From the NCBI RefSeq assembly GCF_003628305.1, contig NZ_RBZM01000001.1:62001-126000 (forward strand): a stretch of 64,000 nucleotides of DNA. Direction: 5' to 3'. The notes beneath the pieces were generated by a model. That model saw nothing but the letters and a program-made list of their open reading frames with translations, was not told the origin of the DNA and made no database searches. The translations under genes and the position numbers were made by a program. Below are positions 51,516 through 60,453 of the stretch, in pieces. Source of the stretch: Cohnella endophytica (GTDB lineage Bacteria > Bacillota > Bacilli > Paenibacillales > Paenibacillaceae). Each line of letters opens with the position of its first letter. Position 1 is the first letter of the stretch.

Positions 51516-51545
51516 GTTGAGGTAGGTTGAAAGGAGAAGGTGACC

Positions 51546-51878
51546 ATGTCGACGGAGTCTTCCGAAGTACCGGAATCCGGCCATTGCCATACGGAAAATG
51601 CAAGAAAGAGCCATCATTCGGACAAAATGAAATCGAACCTGATTTCACGTCTTAATCGGGTCGAAGGGCAAGTCCGCGGAATTAAGGGTCTTATCGAGAA
51701 AGATACTTATTGCGACGACGTGCTAAACCAGATAGCCGCCGTTCAGTCCGCGCTGAATAGCGTAGGGAGGCTCTTGCTGGAAGGTCATATGAAGAGCTGC
51801 GTTATCGACAGAATTCAATCCGGCGAACACGAAGTGATCGACGAGTTGCTCGTTACGGTTAATAAATTAATGAAATAA
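51546..51878 (+). CDS. csoR: Copper-sensing transcriptional repressor CsoR
   Basis: 110 residues, all-helical tetrameric repressor released from DNA by Cu(I). A His/Cys-containing N-terminal extension (GHCHTE, KSHHS) precedes the fold. The Cu(I) ligands are the Cys in DTYCDDVL and the His and Cys in EGHMKSCV. LNRVEGQVRGIKGLIE is the family signature. The ATG at 51546 follows AGGAGAAGG; a GTG six bases earlier is in frame. First gene of the copper operon, behind two operators it should bind. Confidence 0.93.
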   Translation: MSTESSEVPESGHCHTENARKSHHSDKMKSNLISRLNRVEGQVRGIKGLIEKDTYCDDVLNQIAAVQSALNSVGRLLLEGHMKSCVIDRIQSGEHEVIDELLVTVNKLMK

Positions 51879-51902
51879 TGACATACATTCGGAGGGATTA
51901 AG

Positions 51903-52103
51903 ATGTCTACGATTACGTTAAAAGTACAAGGAATGTCTTGCGGTCATTGCGTAAATTCGGTCGAAGGAGCCGTGAAGGGGCTTGGCGCGAACGCCAAAGT
52001 CGATCTGGCGAGCGGTTCGGTCACGGTCGATTACGAAGCTGCCAAACTATCGGTTGACGCGATTAAAGAAGCGATCGAAGATCAAGGCTACGACGTCGTA
52101 TAA
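51903..52103 (+). CDS. copZ: Copper chaperone CopZ
   Basis: 66 residues, a single heavy-metal-associated ferredoxin-like domain with the Cu(I) site GMSCGHC at 10-16. Delivers Cu(I) to CopA. CGGAGGG precedes the ATG. It lies between csoR and copA. Confidence 0.95.
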   Translation: MSTITLKVQGMSCGHCVNSVEGAVKGLGANAKVDLASGSVTVDYEAAKLSVDAIKEAIEDQGYDVV

Positions 52104-52153
52104 GGAATGCTCTCGGGGTCATCGTCGATGGCCCCTCTCTTTTACTCTTCAAT

Positions 52154-52170
52154 ATACCCTATATGGGTAT
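52154..52170 (+). promoter_or_regulatory. Third CsoR operator, in the copA leader
   Basis: ATACCC-N5-GGGTAT, same spacing as the two csoR-promoter sites. It lies 26 bases before the copA start, suggesting a separate copper-controlled entry point for copA. Confidence 0.75.
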
Positions 52171-52195
52171 AATTATCGGATCGAAGGTGAAAACG

Positions 52196-54448
52196 ATGGG
52201 TACGGCGAGTACGATGGGCAAGATGGAAACGACGTTTTCCGATAACGAACAGGCATCGCTGCAAATAACGGGCATGACCTGCGCCGCTTGCGCGAACCGA
52301 ATCGAGAAAGGATTGAACAAACTGGAAGGCGTATCCCAGGCGACGGTGAACTTGGCTTTGGAAACCGCTCAAGTCCATTTTCGTTCGGATAGCGTATCGG
52401 TTCCCGATCTGATCAAGAAGGTCGAACAGCTTGGCTACCACGCGAAGCCGAAGGAGGAACGGAAGATTTCGGATCTCCGCGACGAACGGAAGCAAGAGGT
52501 TCGGAAACAGCAACGGAAGCTGCTCGTATCCGCGATCTTATCGTTGCCGTTGTTATGGGCGATGGTCGGTCATTTCTCGTTTACTTCGTGGATTTGGGTG
52601 CCGGAATTGTTCATGAATCCGTGGTTCCAGCTCGTTCTGGCGACGCCCGTTCAATTCGTCATCGGCAAATCTTTTTACGTGGGCGCCTATAAAGCATTGC
52701 GCAACGGGAGCGCGAACATGGACGTTCTCGTCGCGCTCGGCACTTCCGCGGCTTACTTCTATAGTCTATATCTGACGTTCGAGTCGATAACAAGCCATCA
52801 TGAAGTCGAAATGTATTACGAGACCAGCTCCGTGCTTATTACACTTATCCTGATGGGCAAGCTATTCGAGTTAATGGCGAAAGGGCGTTCATCGGAAGCG
52901 ATCAAGACGTTGATGGGGCTACAGGCTAAAACGGCTCTTGTCGTTCGCGAAGGGATCGAGTCGCGAATACCGATCGAGGAAGTTCTAGTCGGCGACCTCG
53001 TACTCGTGAAGCCCGGCGAGAAAATTCCCGTCGACGGCGAAGTGGTCGATGGCGTTACCTCCGTAGACGAGTCGATGATTACGGGAGAGAGCCTTCCGGT
53101 CGACAAACGGATGGGAGACACGGTTATCGGAGCGACCGTTAACGCGAACGGGAGCTTGCGAATTCGTGCCGCGAAAGTCGGCAGGGATACGGTGCTTTCG
53201 CAGATCATTAAGGTTGTAGAGGAAGCGCAAGGTTCTAAAGCGCCGATTCAGCGGGTGGCGGACGTCATCTCCGGCATTTTCGTTCCGATCGTCGTTGGGA
53301 TCGCCATCGTTACCTTCCTTGTCTGGTTGTTCGCGGTCGATAGCGGCAACTTCTCCGGCGCGCTGGAGAAAGCGATCGCCGTGCTGGTCATCGCTTGCCC
53401 ATGCGCGCTTGGCCTTGCCACGCCGACTTCGATTATGGCCGGGTCCGGCCGTGCCGCGGAGCTGGGCATTCTGTTCAAAGGCGGCGAGCATCTGGAAGCG
53501 ACTCACCGTATCGATGCGGTCGTTCTCGACAAGACGGGTACGGTTACGAACGGGAAACCGGTGCTTACGGACATCGAAGGGGCGAACGGCAAGGATCTCG
53601 ATTCCATTTTACTGTCATGGATCGCCGCGGCGGAACGCCCTTCGGAGCATCCGCTGGCGGATGCGGTCGTCGCGGGCATCGAAGCTCGCGGGGTCGAGGC
53701 TGTGGAATCGGAATCGTTCCAAGCGATTCCGGGACATGGCGTGACCGCGTTCGTGGCAGGACGTGAACTGTTGATCGGTACCCGTAAGTTGATGGGCGAG
53801 CATGGGGTCGATATCTCGGCCGCCGAACAGCGGATGTCCGACATGGAGCAGGAAGGAAAAACGGCGATGCTTGTGGCTGTAGACGGAGTGTATGCGGCGA
53901 CCGTCGGCGTTGCGGACACGATCAAGGAAACGTCGAAGCAGGCGGTTGATAGACTTAGGGATTTAGGCATTCAAGTTCTCATGATTACGGGTGACAACGA
54001 ACGCACGGCTAGAGCGATCGCCGAGCAAGCCGGAATTCGCGAGGTGTTGGCGGAAGTATTGCCGGAAGGCAAAGCGAACGAAGTAAAGAAGCTGCAGGTT
54101 GCCGGCAAGAAAGTGGCGATGATCGGGGACGGAATCAACGACGCTCCGGCGCTGGCGACCGCGGATATCGGAATGGCCATCGGGACGGGAACGGACGTGG
54201 CTATGGAAGCGGCGGACGTGACTCTCATGCGCGGCGATCTGAATAGCATTCCGGACGCGATCGCGATGAGCCGGAGAACGATGCAGAACATCAAGCAGAA
54301 TTTGTTCTGGGCACTCGCGTATAACGTGGTCGGCATCCCGATCGCGGCGAGCGGATTTCTCGCGCCTTGGCTTGCGGGAGCGGCGATGGCGCTTAGCTCG
54401 GTATCGGTTGTGTTGAACGCGCTCCGACTGCAAAGAGTAAAGCTGTAA
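52196..54448 (+). CDS. copA: Copper-exporting P1B-type ATPase CopA
   Basis: ATP-driven Cu(I) efflux pump. 750 residues from the ATG at 52196 with GAAGGTGA; a start at 52163 would lie inside the CsoR operator. One N-terminal HMA domain has GMTCAAC. The transport motif CPC (about 401, in [11 protein letters not shown]), TGES, DKTGT (phospho-Asp, about 446), [17 protein letters not shown] and eight helices follow. Met/Ser sites near the C-terminus ([16 protein letters not shown]) are of the Cu(I) type. Third gene of the copper operon. Confidence 0.96.
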   Translation: MGTASTMGKMETTFSDNEQASLQITGMTCAACANRIEKGLNKLEGVSQATVNLALETAQVHFRSDSVSVPDLIKKVEQLGYHAKPKEERKISDLRDERKQEVRKQQRKLLVSAILSLPLLWAMVGHFSFTSWIWVPELFMNPWFQLVLATPVQFVIGKSFYVGAYKALRNGSANMDVLVALGTSAAYFYSLYLTFESITSHHEVEMYYETSSVLITLILMGKLFELMAKGRSSEAIKTLMGLQAKTALVVREGIESRIPIEEVLVGDLVLVKPGEKIPVDGEVVDGVTSVDESMITGESLPVDKRMGDTVIGATVNANGSLRIRAAKVGRDTVLSQIIKVVEEAQGSKAPIQRVADVISGIFVPIVVGIAIVTFLVWLFAVDSGNFSGALEKAIAVLVIACPCALGLATPTSIMAGSGRAAELGILFKGGEHLEATHRIDAVVLDKTGTVTNGKPVLTDIEGANGKDLDSILLSWIAAAERPSEHPLADAVVAGIEARGVEAVESESFQAIPGHGVTAFVAGRELLIGTRKLMGEHGVDISAAEQRMSDMEQEGKTAMLVAVDGVYAATVGVADTIKETSKQAVDRLRDLGIQVLMITGDNERTARAIAEQAGIREVLAEVLPEGKANEVKKLQVAGKKVAMIGDGINDAPALATADIGMAIGTGTDVAMEAADVTLMRGDLNSIPDAIAMSRRTMQNIKQNLFWALAYNVVGIPIAASGFLAPWLAGAAMALSSVSVVLNALRLQRVKL

Positions 54449-54470
54449 ATATACGGAGGTTGGAAGCGGT

Positions 54471-55316
54471 ATGCGAAAGTTTGTGTTCTTTTCATTTCTT
54501 GCCATGGTGCTCGTGTCTACGACGGCGTGCGGAAGTAAAGGCGGCCACGATAAAATGGCTCATGGGAGTATGGAAAGCGGGAACGGGCACGGGGAGCACG
54601 GCGGTATGAACATGTCCGAAGAAACGCCTACGACTAGCGGGGAATGGGAGTGGAACGTCGATCGGTTGCTACCGGATCAGAATGCGACGCTAACGATTCA
54701 GATTAACGACGACGCAGGCAAACCCGTGCAGAAGTTCGATCTGAACCACGAGAAACCGATGCATCTGATCGTTGTCAGCAAGGATCTTTATTCTTTTGAA
54801 CATATTCATCCGACCTATGAGGGCGCGGGCAAATTCGTGATCACGACGCGTTTCCCTGCTGCCGGATCCTATAAGCTGATCGCGGATTACGTTCCTTCCG
54901 GAGGACAGGCCACGACTCAGAGCGAGTGGGTCGAAGTGGTGGGAACGGCACCCGCTCCGAAGAAAATCGTGCTGGATCGCGAGTTGAAGAAGACGATCGA
55001 CGGAGTAGAGGTTCAATTAGGTTTCGACCGATTAGTCGCCGGCAATGAAACGAAATTAACGTTCCATATGACGGATGCCGTGACAGGCAAGCCGATTACC
55101 GATCTGCAGCCTTATCTAGGCGCGGTCGGACATGTCGTTATTCTAAGCGAAGATGCGAATAACTACTTGCACGTACACCCTACTGTCGAAGACGCGAAAG
55201 GGCCTGACGCCGAGTTCAACACGACATTCCCACACGGCGGCATTTATAAAATATGGGGACAGTTCCAACGCAACGGCCAAGTCTTCGTCGTTCCGTTCGT
55301 CGTGAAGGTTCCTTGA
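54471..55316 (+). CDS. His/Met-rich lipoprotein of the copper operon (two related domains)
   Basis: 281 residues. Signal peptide ending TTAC (Cys20), then a linker with many His and Met (HDKMAHGSMESGNGHGEH, GGMNM). Two beta-sandwich-like repeats follow (about 60-155 and 165-281); each contains a paired pattern MHLIVVSKDLYSFEHIHP / GHVVILSEDANNYLHVHP with a gap and a FPAAGSYKLIADY / FPHGGIYKIWGQF ending. The conserved HIHP/HVHP and HL residues look like metal ligands. It follows copA by 22 bases with a ribosome site, so extracytoplasmic copper binding is inferred. Confidence 0.8.
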   Translation: MRKFVFFSFLAMVLVSTTACGSKGGHDKMAHGSMESGNGHGEHGGMNMSEETPTTSGEWEWNVDRLLPDQNATLTIQINDDAGKPVQKFDLNHEKPMHLIVVSKDLYSFEHIHPTYEGAGKFVITTRFPAAGSYKLIADYVPSGGQATTQSEWVEVVGTAPAPKKIVLDRELKKTIDGVEVQLGFDRLVAGNETKLTFHMTDAVTGKPITDLQPYLGAVGHVVILSEDANNYLHVHPTVEDAKGPDAEFNTTFPHGGIYKIWGQFQRNGQVFVVPFVVKVP

Positions 55317-55320
55317 GGCA

Positions 55321-55358
55321 AAAAGGGTTGAGCCAGAGTTTATCTGCTCAACCCTTTT
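55321..55358 (+). terminator. Terminator of the copper operon
   Basis: A perfect 12-bp stem, AAAAGGGTTGAG (55321-55332) with CTCAACCCTTTT (55347-55358). Confidence 0.85.
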
Positions 55359-55361
55359 ACA

Positions 55362-55407
55362 ATTCGCCGAAGTAAGGTTCTGCCAGAACACTGTGCTCCC
55401 AATCAGC
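55362..55407. repeat. Isolated partial copy of the type-2 51-bp repeat
   Basis: Starts CGCCGAAGTAAGGTTCTG at 55365, then diverges into GTGCTCCCAATCA, resembling the end of the last type-2 copy at 56081-56128. It stands before the type-1 array. Confidence 0.65.
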
Positions 55408-55866
55408 CGAAATAACGGAACCCTGTTCCGCTATTAGTCTCGCACAAGCCCGATCAATCGAAATAACGGAACCCTGTTCCGCTATTAGCCTCGAACAAAC
55501 CCAATCAACCGAAATAACGGAAACCTGTTCCGCTATTAGCCTCGAACAAACCCGATCAGCCGAAATAACGGAACCACGTTCCGCTATTAGCCTCGAACAA
55601 GCCCGAACAGCCGAAATAACGGAACCCTGTTCCGCTATTAGCCTCGAACAAGCCCGAACGGCCGAAATAACGGAACCCTGTTCCGCTATTGGCCTCGAAC
55701 AAAGCCAATCAGCCGAAATAACGGAACCCAGTTCCGCAATATGCCTCGAATAAGCCCAACCAGCCGAAATAACGGATCCACGTTCCGCTATTAGTCTCGA
55801 ACAAGCCCATTCAGCCGAAATAACGGAACCCTGTTCCGCAATATGCCTCAGGATAATCCAAGCGGG
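55408..55866. repeat. Nine tandem 51-bp palindromic repeats (type 1)
   Basis: Units start at 55408 and every 51 bases to 55816 without gap or slippage. Each has the palindromic core CGGAAC-N3-GTTCCG flanked by AATA and TATT, then a more variable 25-base part (consensus CTCGAACAAGCCC). Copies differ by scattered substitutions, which argues against recent amplification. No unique spacers, so not a CRISPR. It lies between the copper operon and the AI-2E permease. Confidence 0.9.
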
Positions 55867-56128
55867 TTGATCATTTCGCCGAAGTAGGGTTCTGCCAGAC
55901 CACTAACACGCTTGAGGTTACTCATTTCGCCGAAGTAAGGTTCTGCGAGAACACTAACACGCCTAAGGTCGCTCAATTCGCCGAATTAAGGTTCTGCTAG
56001 AACACTAACATGCCTGAGGTGGCTCAATTCGCCGAAGTAAGGTTCTGCGAGAACACTAACAAGCTTGTGGTCGTTCAAATCGCTGCAACAAGTTCCTGCC
56101 AGAACACTGTATGCTGGCTCCCACAAAC
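55867..56128. repeat. Five tandem 51-bp palindromic repeats (type 2)
   Basis: Units anchored on CGCCGAA at 55877, 55928, 55979 and 56030, with a diverged fifth (CGCTGC) at 56081, exactly 51 bases apart. The core GTTCT-N3-AGAAC is palindromic, and CACTAACACG follows. Different sequence but the same period as the adjoining type-1 array. The last unit runs to the stop codon of the AI-2E gene. Confidence 0.85.
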
Positions 56129-57313
56129 TTATATTTTCTCCGCGTCTACTCCTGCTTCGACGACGATGGCGGAATCGTCATCCACCGGTTCGTAGAGTCC
56201 CGTCTTAACCTTAAACCATTGGAACGAATGCGTGACGATTACTTTAAGAATCGCGTAACCCGGTACCGCGAGAATGATGCCGACGAGACCGAACAAATTG
56301 CCGGCGGTCAGAATCGCGAAAATGATCGTGATCGGATGCACTTTCATCGTCTTGCCCATAATTTGCGGAGAGATGACTTTTCCTTCGATGACCTGCACGA
56401 TCGTCCAGATAATCGCCATCTTCAGGAGCATGAACGGGGACGTCACGACCGCGACGACAAGCGCCGGCATAATGGCGATGGCCGGTCCCAAATATGGAAC
56501 TACGCTCGTACAGGCCGCGATTACCGCGAGCACGAGAGAGTAGTCGAGGCCGATAACCAAATAACCGATATAGAGCAACAAACCGACGCAGAAGCTGACG
56601 ACGATCTGGCCGCGAATATACGAGCTGATCTGATGATTCATCTCCAGCAATACTCTGAGCGAACGAGCGCGCAGCGCCGTCGGCGCGAAGCCGAGAACGA
56701 ATGGAGTAAGCTTTTTTCGGTCACGAAGCAGATAGAACAGAATGAGAGGCACGGTGATGATCGAGAGAATCGTGTGCGTAATCCTGCCAACGAGACCGCC
56801 GAGGCCGGACCAAGCGTTGCTTAATACGGTGGAGACTTGGTTTGAGAAATCGTGCGCCAGCTTCGAAGTGTCGATGCCGAGCGTGTTCTGAATTTGGTTA
56901 AAAGAATCGCTGCCGACCCATTCTTCGAAATTCGCTTGAGCATCCTGGCTATAATCGGGGAACTGCGTAATCAAACCCGAGATTTGATCGCTTAGCAGAG
57001 GAACGACCCGCATGATAACGACCGTAATCGCGGTGGCGATAATCAGGTAGAGAACGGCGATCATGTAGCCCCGGCTAATTCCCCGCTTCTCGAAGAAATC
57101 CACGATCGGATTAAGTAAGTAGAAACCTACGCCCGTGAGTATAAAAGGCAAGAATACCGTTTCAAGGATGACGATGAACGGATGGAATATGTAAGATACT
57201 TTGTCCAACACGAAAATATTCAAGCTGATTAATAAAATAACGACCAAGAACAGGATGACTTTCTGATTAAGCAACATCCACTTGATCCGGTCCGACCATT
57301 TACCCGTCGACAC
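56129..57313 (-). CDS. AI-2E family permease (UPF0118)
   Basis: 394 residues, eight predicted membrane helices in the family pattern. ISRGYMIAVLYLIIA and VVPYLGPAIAIMPA are present, with PQIMGKTMKVHPITIIFAIL toward the C-terminus. The family includes a proposed AI-2 exporter and Na+/H+ antiporters, so the substrate is uncertain. GTG start with AAGGAGG. The C-terminal tail is acidic (EPVDDDSAIVVEAGV). The 51-bp repeat array abuts its stop codon. Confidence 0.88.
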   Translation of the reverse strand: MSTGKWSDRIKWMLLNQKVILFLVVILLISLNIFVLDKVSYIFHPFIVILETVFLPFILTGVGFYLLNPIVDFFEKRGISRGYMIAVLYLIIATAITVVIMRVVPLLSDQISGLITQFPDYSQDAQANFEEWVGSDSFNQIQNTLGIDTSKLAHDFSNQVSTVLSNAWSGLGGLVGRITHTILSIITVPLILFYLLRDRKKLTPFVLGFAPTALRARSLRVLLEMNHQISSYIRGQIVVSFCVGLLLYIGYLVIGLDYSLVLAVIAACTSVVPYLGPAIAIMPALVVAVVTSPFMLLKMAIIWTIVQVIEGKVISPQIMGKTMKVHPITIIFAILTAGNLFGLVGIILAVPGYAILKVIVTHSFQWFKVKTGLYEPVDDDSAIVVEAGVDAEKI

Positions 57314-57660
57314 GCCGTTATCGCCTCCTTCGCTTACTTCCTATTTTACCCGAGTGCGGGTGCGAACACCAATGCCCTGAGTCAAAATCGCGCAATGTTT
57401 GAGCTCATTTTATATCATGGATTTTGTTACGTTGGAGAGTGCGATAACGATTCATTTGTTCATCCATTGCCGCTATAATATTCGCTTTTTTATATTTTTA
57501 GTTCATTGTTTTTACTCCGTGCGCAATCATCTCTAATGATACGATTTGTTTCATTACAAACCGACAAAGCTTCCCCATTTCCACGCCTACCGTTTGACAA
57601 GCTTCTCGAAGCCGTCTGGTTACAATCTATCTAGCCTACCGACTGGAGGGAATAGATAGA
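57314..57660. other. 347-base AT-rich intergenic region between divergent genes
   Basis: It holds the upstream regions of the AI-2E gene and the beta-propeller gene. A plus-strand TATAAT at 57474-57479 has a weak TTCATT 17 bases before it (57451-57456). A TTGACA at 57594-57599 is 21 bases from TACAAT at 57621-57626, too far for sigma-A. No gene, terminator or conserved RNA was recognised. Confidence 0.5.
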
Positions 57661-59151
57661 ATGAATCGCGGCACGAAAACGCTAATAATCGCACTAGCCC
57701 TCGTTTGCTCGTCGCCAACGCTTGCATGGGCAAGTAGCCAGTTCACTCATCAGTGGAATAAGAGTCCGCAACAAGCGCAAGCGTTCCCTGAGAAGTACAC
57801 GGACGTGGAGGGGATTCTCACGTTTCGCGGCACGAATGAACGCACTGCGCCATCATTCGGCACGGTCGATATGACGAAGTTTCAGCCGAAGATCGCTTGG
57901 ACGAAAATAACGAAGTCGAGTTCATGGGGCGGAGGAGCAGGGTGGACGGGGCAACCGGCAATCGTGAAATGGTCATCCGAAGTCCTTAAGACGATGAACG
58001 TCAAATCGAAATTCCTCGCAAAACCGGGTTTCACGGAAGTCATTTACGCATCGCTCGACGGTTACGTCTATTTCTTGGATCTCGACACCGGGGAAGAGAC
58101 GCGCAATCCGATCAAAGTCGGAAACCCGATCAAAGGCAGCGTGTCGGTCGACGCGAGAGGATACCCGCTGTTATACGTAGGCGAGGGAATTCCCGAGAAT
58201 GGGACGATCGGGTTTAACCTATATAGCCTTATCGACCAGAAGAGGCTTCTCCGAGTGAACGGAATCGACCCTTATGCTTACCGCAAATGGGGGGCGTTCG
58301 ACAGCTCAGCTCTATTCAATCGGCTGGACGATACGTTAACGGTCGGCGGCGAAAACGGGCTCGTCTATCATCTCAAATTAAACACGAATTTCGACCCCGC
58401 TCATAAGAAGCTGACGATCGATCCGGAAATCAGCAAATACCGTTATAAAATTCCAGGCAACAATTATCAAGGCATCGAGAACTCGTTGGCCAATTACGGC
58501 GATCTAGTTTTTTTCGCGGACAACGGCGGCAGCTTGCAGGCCATGAACGTGAAGACGCATGAGCCGTTATGGAATCTGGCACCGATTGACGACACGGATG
58601 CGACGATCGTCGTCGAGACGGAGGGCGGGGTTCCGTATCTCTATTCCGGCACCGAGGTCGATAAGCAAGGCAAGAAAGGTTACTCCTATATTCGGAAAAT
58701 CAACGGTCTGACCGGTCAAACGGTTTGGCAACAAAAATACGAGTGTTTCTCGCTCCTCGGCTCGCATCCGGTAAACGGCGGTCTTCTCGCCACGCCCGTA
58801 ATCGGCAAAAAGTCGATCGGCAACCTCGTTGTTTTTACGATCGCGCGCTACGGAACGTTCAGCGGAGGCCTTATCGTGGCATTGGACAAAACCACGGGCA
58901 AGGAAGCTTGGAGGCTTCCGATGAAGGATTACGCTTGGTCGTCTCCGGTTGACGTCTATTCAAGCAGCGGTAAAGCCTATTTGATCCAAGCAAACTCCAC
59001 CGGCCAAGTGGCCGTCATCGACGCAAGCGTCGGCAAACAAGTCGGCAGCTTGAACATCGGAACGAACATCGAAGCATCTCCCGCGATTTATAACGATATG
59101 GCGGTAGTCGCCTCCCGCGGAGGCAAAATTTACGGGATTAAGCTGGAGTGA
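57661..59151 (+). CDS. Secreted PQQ-like beta-propeller repeat protein
   Basis: 496 residues. Signal peptide ends at AWA-SS (about 25). The rest is a series of four-stranded blades with the WD/PQQ-like pattern, for example EVIYASLDGYVYFLDLDTGEE, DLVFFADNGGSLQAMN, LIVALDKTTGKEAWRLP and QVAVIDASVGKQVG (each given only in part). None of the PQQ or dehydrogenase active-site residues can be identified, so it is probably a binding or scaffold protein rather than an enzyme. TGGAGGG precedes the ATG. Its 3' end overlaps the next gene on the other strand by 22 bases. Confidence 0.85.
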   Translation: MNRGTKTLIIALALVCSSPTLAWASSQFTHQWNKSPQQAQAFPEKYTDVEGILTFRGTNERTAPSFGTVDMTKFQPKIAWTKITKSSSWGGGAGWTGQPAIVKWSSEVLKTMNVKSKFLAKPGFTEVIYASLDGYVYFLDLDTGEETRNPIKVGNPIKGSVSVDARGYPLLYVGEGIPENGTIGFNLYSLIDQKRLLRVNGIDPYAYRKWGAFDSSALFNRLDDTLTVGGENGLVYHLKLNTNFDPAHKKLTIDPEISKYRYKIPGNNYQGIENSLANYGDLVFFADNGGSLQAMNVKTHEPLWNLAPIDDTDATIVVETEGGVPYLYSGTEVDKQGKKGYSYIRKINGLTGQTVWQQKYECFSLLGSHPVNGGLLATPVIGKKSIGNLVVFTIARYGTFSGGLIVALDKTTGKEAWRLPMKDYAWSSPVDVYSSSGKAYLIQANSTGQVAVIDASVGKQVGSLNIGTNIEASPAIYNDMAVVASRGGKIYGIKLE

Positions 59152-60323
59152 CCTAACCCGGGACCCGGAGGGCTAATGCCGGCTATTCGCCAAGGCGCCT
59201 CCGGAGACTCCCGATTAAATGCGAACCTGTAAGTCGACCCGCGCCCGGACTTCCCTTTCCCATAGATCGTAATCGGAACATCGACGGTAGCCGAAAGCTC
59301 TTGTTCACCGGCCTCTTTCGGTTTTTTCCTGAGCGTATCGGCTTTAATCCGGATCGAGGTCAGAGTAGTCATCATCCCCTCGTAATAAGCGGCCGTTTCC
59401 TGAGGCATGTCCTTCCATATCTGCCTCAACAATTCGATATCGCGCTGATGCAACGCTTCGATGAAGCTTGCCGCGATAACGAACGGGGATGCGGAATCCA
59501 GATAAGGCTGCAGATTGCCTGCGGCCTTATTTACCATGAGCTGGTGCGCAGGATCGGGAACGTCCGACTTGTGGGACGTGCTCTCTTGAAAGTGGATGCA
59601 CGAATGCCCGGAGAAATCGTTACCCGGAATACCGTCCCCGCCATGAGGCATTCCGTTCATGGAAGCGGCGATTCGATGCCCGTTCGAGCCGACGACGATC
59701 GCCCGACGATCCCAGCTCCATTGGCCGCCATAAATTCCTTTCATGATTTTCGAGTCTTCTTTGGAGATCGGCTGCACGTCGGCATGATCGCTTCCCGCCC
59801 GGCGTTGCACGCGGAACGACAGTCCGGTCTCGAGATCTGTGACGGTAATGATGCTCTTCCGCTTCACGATCGATTTAGCTTCTTCCCATCGTACGAGTTC
59901 CCCGTAATGCGCGCCGCGCAATGCCTCCGCGTATTTCCGCAGCCGTTCGGAGTAAGGTTTAGAGAGGATCAGCCTGCGCGAAGACGATTCGTCGAACAAG
60001 GTTCCCGATTGTTCGATTCGAAGCACGATCGATTGCGGGGAGGAGGCCGCTTGCAAGATGACCTCGACGTCCGGCCAAGCGATCTTCTTCGACAAGCCGT
60101 CCGTCTTCTCGTATTCCGCGCGGGCGATCGCTTTCGCTAAGCGCGGACTGTTTACCGTCATCGTGCTATAAGATTCCGCTCGCGAACTGGACTTCACTAC
60201 GATCGTGACGGTTGGATTGTCTGACGCTCTAGCGGAAATCGCGACCGCTCTATTTTGTGCGACCGCCCCCCATAAAATCATGAACGCAAATAACGTAATC
60301 CTGCAGGCTTTCGAACGACCCAT
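59130..60323 (-). CDS. Exported protein with GHSCIHF motif (putative cysteine hydrolase/transpeptidase-like)
   Basis: 397 residues from the ATG at 60323 with GGAGGG; an upstream ATG at 60374 lacks a site. N-terminal signal or anchor (about 9-30). A middle domain contains MNGMPHGGDG, GNDFSGHSCIHF and STSHKSDVPDPAHQLMV. The His-Gly ... Gly-His-x-Cys-x-His-Phe arrangement occurs in a family of Firmicutes exported proteins and could be a Cys-His catalytic site similar in spirit to L,D-transpeptidases; the activity is not established. A C-terminal helical domain of about 120 residues ends it. Confidence 0.7.
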   Translation of the reverse strand: MGRSKACRITLFAFMILWGAVAQNRAVAISARASDNPTVTIVVKSSSRAESYSTMTVNSPRLAKAIARAEYEKTDGLSKKIAWPDVEVILQAASSPQSIVLRIEQSGTLFDESSSRRLILSKPYSERLRKYAEALRGAHYGELVRWEEAKSIVKRKSIITVTDLETGLSFRVQRRAGSDHADVQPISKEDSKIMKGIYGGQWSWDRRAIVVGSNGHRIAASMNGMPHGGDGIPGNDFSGHSCIHFQESTSHKSDVPDPAHQLMVNKAAGNLQPYLDSASPFVIAASFIEALHQRDIELLRQIWKDMPQETAAYYEGMMTTLTSIRIKADTLRKKPKEAGEQELSATVDVPITIYGKGKSGRGSTYRFAFNRESPEAPWRIAGISPPGPGLGHSSLIP

Positions 60324-60453
60324 TTCCAAGATCCCTCCGTTCTTGTTACTTATTCTCGTCGATTCGACCTCCAATTATGTTGGATAATCCCATCGTATAA
60401 GACGAACGTTATTAGAAGCACTTAAAAGATGATCCGAAGGGGAGGAGTGGAGT

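Noticed and set aside
55408-55866. Regular repeat array resembling a CRISPR
   Set aside because: Units follow each other directly at 51 bp with no unique spacers, the whole unit is repeated, and no cas genes are present.
55360-55893. Stop-free minus-strand frame of about 175 codons through the repeats
   Set aside because: It is a by-product of a 51-bp (17-codon) period without stops. No ATG, GTG or TTG in frame and no ribosome site were found.
56111-56824. 237-residue plus-strand ORF rich in Arg/Asp/Glu
   Set aside because: It is antisense to the AI-2E permease; the composition is what a membrane-protein gene gives when read backwards.
57594-57626. TTGACA and TACAAT ahead of the beta-propeller gene
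   Set aside because: The 21-base spacing is too long for a sigma-A promoter.
59301-60140. 279-residue plus-strand ORF
   Set aside because: It is antisense to the GHSCIHF gene, whose motifs and signal peptide support the minus strand.
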